Positions 63,452-64,000 of a DNA stretch of 64,000 nt are shown piece by piece. The notes under the pieces are model-generated. The model saw only the letters and a program-made list of their open reading frames with translations. It searched no databases and was not told where the DNA came from. Position numbers and translations under genes: made by a program. The DNA lies in assembly GCF_900111375.1 (NCBI RefSeq), contig NZ_FOHB01000011.1, positions 1 to 64,000 on the forward strand, read 5' to 3'. The stretch's first letter is position 1, and every line of letters begins with the position of its first letter. This stretch comes from Pedococcus cremeus. GTDB lineage: Bacteria > Actinomycetota > Actinomycetes > Actinomycetales > Dermatophilaceae.

Positions 63452-64000
63452 GTGGCAGCACCACAGAACTACTTGGCCGTCATCAAGGTCGTCGGCATCG
63501 GCGGTGGTGGCGTCAACGCCATCAACCGGATGATCGAGGTTGGCCTCAAGGGCGTCGAGTTCATCGCCATCAACACCGACGCGCAGGCGCTCCTCATGAG
63601 TGACGCCGACGTCAAGCTCGACGTCGGCCGTGAGCTCACCCGCGGCCTCGGCGCCGGGGCCGACCCGGAGGTCGGCAAGAAGGCTGCCGAGGACCACGCG
63701 GAGGAGATCGAGGAGGTCCTCAAGGGGGCCGACATGGTCTTCGTCACCGCCGGCGAGGGTGGTGGGACCGGCACCGGTGGTGCGCCGGTCGTCGCCAAGA
63801 TCGCCCGGGGCCTCGGCGCCCTCACCATCGGTGTGGTCACCCGGCCGTTCACCTTCGAGGGCCGCCGCCGGGCCAACCAGGCCGAGTCCGGCATCCTCAA
63901 CCTCCGCGAGGAGGTCGACACGCTCATCGTCATCCCGAACGACCGGCTGCTGTCGATCAGCGACCGGGCCGTGTCGATGCTCGACGCCTTCCGCAGCGCC
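63452..64000 (+). CDS. ftsZ: cell division GTPase FtsZ, N-terminal part (cut by window end)
   Basis: The frame is open from GTG 63452 to the last base, giving 183 residues. It reads [20 protein letters not shown] then [20 protein letters not shown], the standard FtsZ N-terminus; NTDAQAL follows, and the tubulin signature [15 protein letters not shown] lies at about 101-115. [14 protein letters not shown] and [13 protein letters not shown] also match. FtsZ polymerises into the Z-ring that organises division. CAGGAGAGG gives the ribosome site. The T7 loop and C-terminal tail lie beyond the window. Confidence 0.95.
   Translation, partial: MAAPQNYLAVIKVVGIGGGGVNAINRMIEVGLKGVEFIAINTDAQALLMSDADVKLDVGRELTRGLGAGADPEVGKKAAEDHAEEIEEVLKGADMVFVTAGEGGGTGTGGAPVVAKIARGLGALTIGVVTRPFTFEGRRRANQAESGILNLREEVDTLIVIPNDRLLSISDRAVSMLDAFRSA

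Overview
The window is 64 kb of very GC-rich, gene-dense actinobacterial chromosome. The sigma factor with a long Lys/Ala-rich and acidic N-terminus, the SAM-IV riboswitches, the DUF222-type HNH gene, DUF6318, DUF4192 and ScyD-like genes, the frequent GTG starts and the ATGA/GTGA stop-start overlaps all fit a high-GC actinomycete. My guess is a member of the Intrasporangiaceae or a near relative. That assignment is an inference from gene content and codon habits, not a database match.

Region by region: (1) 0-9.5 kb holds the end of an HNH endonuclease gene, ornithine aminotransferase, small membrane proteins, a GH16-like protein, a deazaflavin-dependent oxidoreductase, an alpha/beta-hydrolase-like/cyclase fusion, and a phosphoketolase-acetate kinase pair that makes acetyl-phosphate and then acetate and ATP. 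(2) 9.6-13.2 kb has a DUF6318 lipoprotein gene coupled to a PKD-like secreted protein gene, then O-acetylhomoserine sulfhydrylase (metY) behind a SAM-IV riboswitch. (3) 13.3-19.4 kb is a nitrite/NO module: a membrane-cupredoxin-CuNIR fusion nitrite reductase, an NnrS-like membrane protein and a Cys-containing HTH regulator, all translationally coupled, with a divergent hemerythrin-DUF2249 gene. (4) 19.5-27.2 kb has two ESX-like small secretion-type proteins, a LuxR-type regulator coupled to a secreted ScyD-like beta-propeller gene, and the HrpA helicase gene. (5) 27.3-36.5 kb has a PAC2 protein, an sseA-sufE-DNA polymerase-DUF1206 run, EcsC, DUF1232 and DUF4192 proteins, and homoserine O-acetyltransferase (metX) behind a second SAM-IV riboswitch. 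(6) 36.6-43.2 kb has a universal stress protein, the principal sigma factor with a short upstream ORF in its leader, a PAS-PAS-ANTAR protein, a HicB-like/MEDS/HATPase fusion protein, and a secreted FG-GAP repeat protein. (7) 43.2-48 kb is a moxR-DUF58-transglutaminase operon. (8) 48.2-64 kb is the division and cell wall (dcw) cluster mraZ-rsmH-ftsL-ftsI-murE-murF-mraY-murD-ftsW-murG-murC-ftsQ-ftsZ, with 10-bp-phased MraZ boxes, an mraW-type RNA structure, and ftsZ cut by the window end.

Most of the window is conserved core chromosome, with no prophage, insertion sequence, CRISPR array, tRNA or rRNA that I can see. The observations most worth a second look are the HicB-like/MEDS/HATPase three-part protein close downstream of the principal sigma gene, the membrane-cupredoxin-nitrite reductase fusion in its NO-response island, the separation of metX and metY by 23 kb under two copies of the same riboswitch class, a response regulator whose phospho-acceptor Asp is Glu, the upstream ORF that ends three bases before the sigma factor start, and several structured or repeated non-coding stretches.
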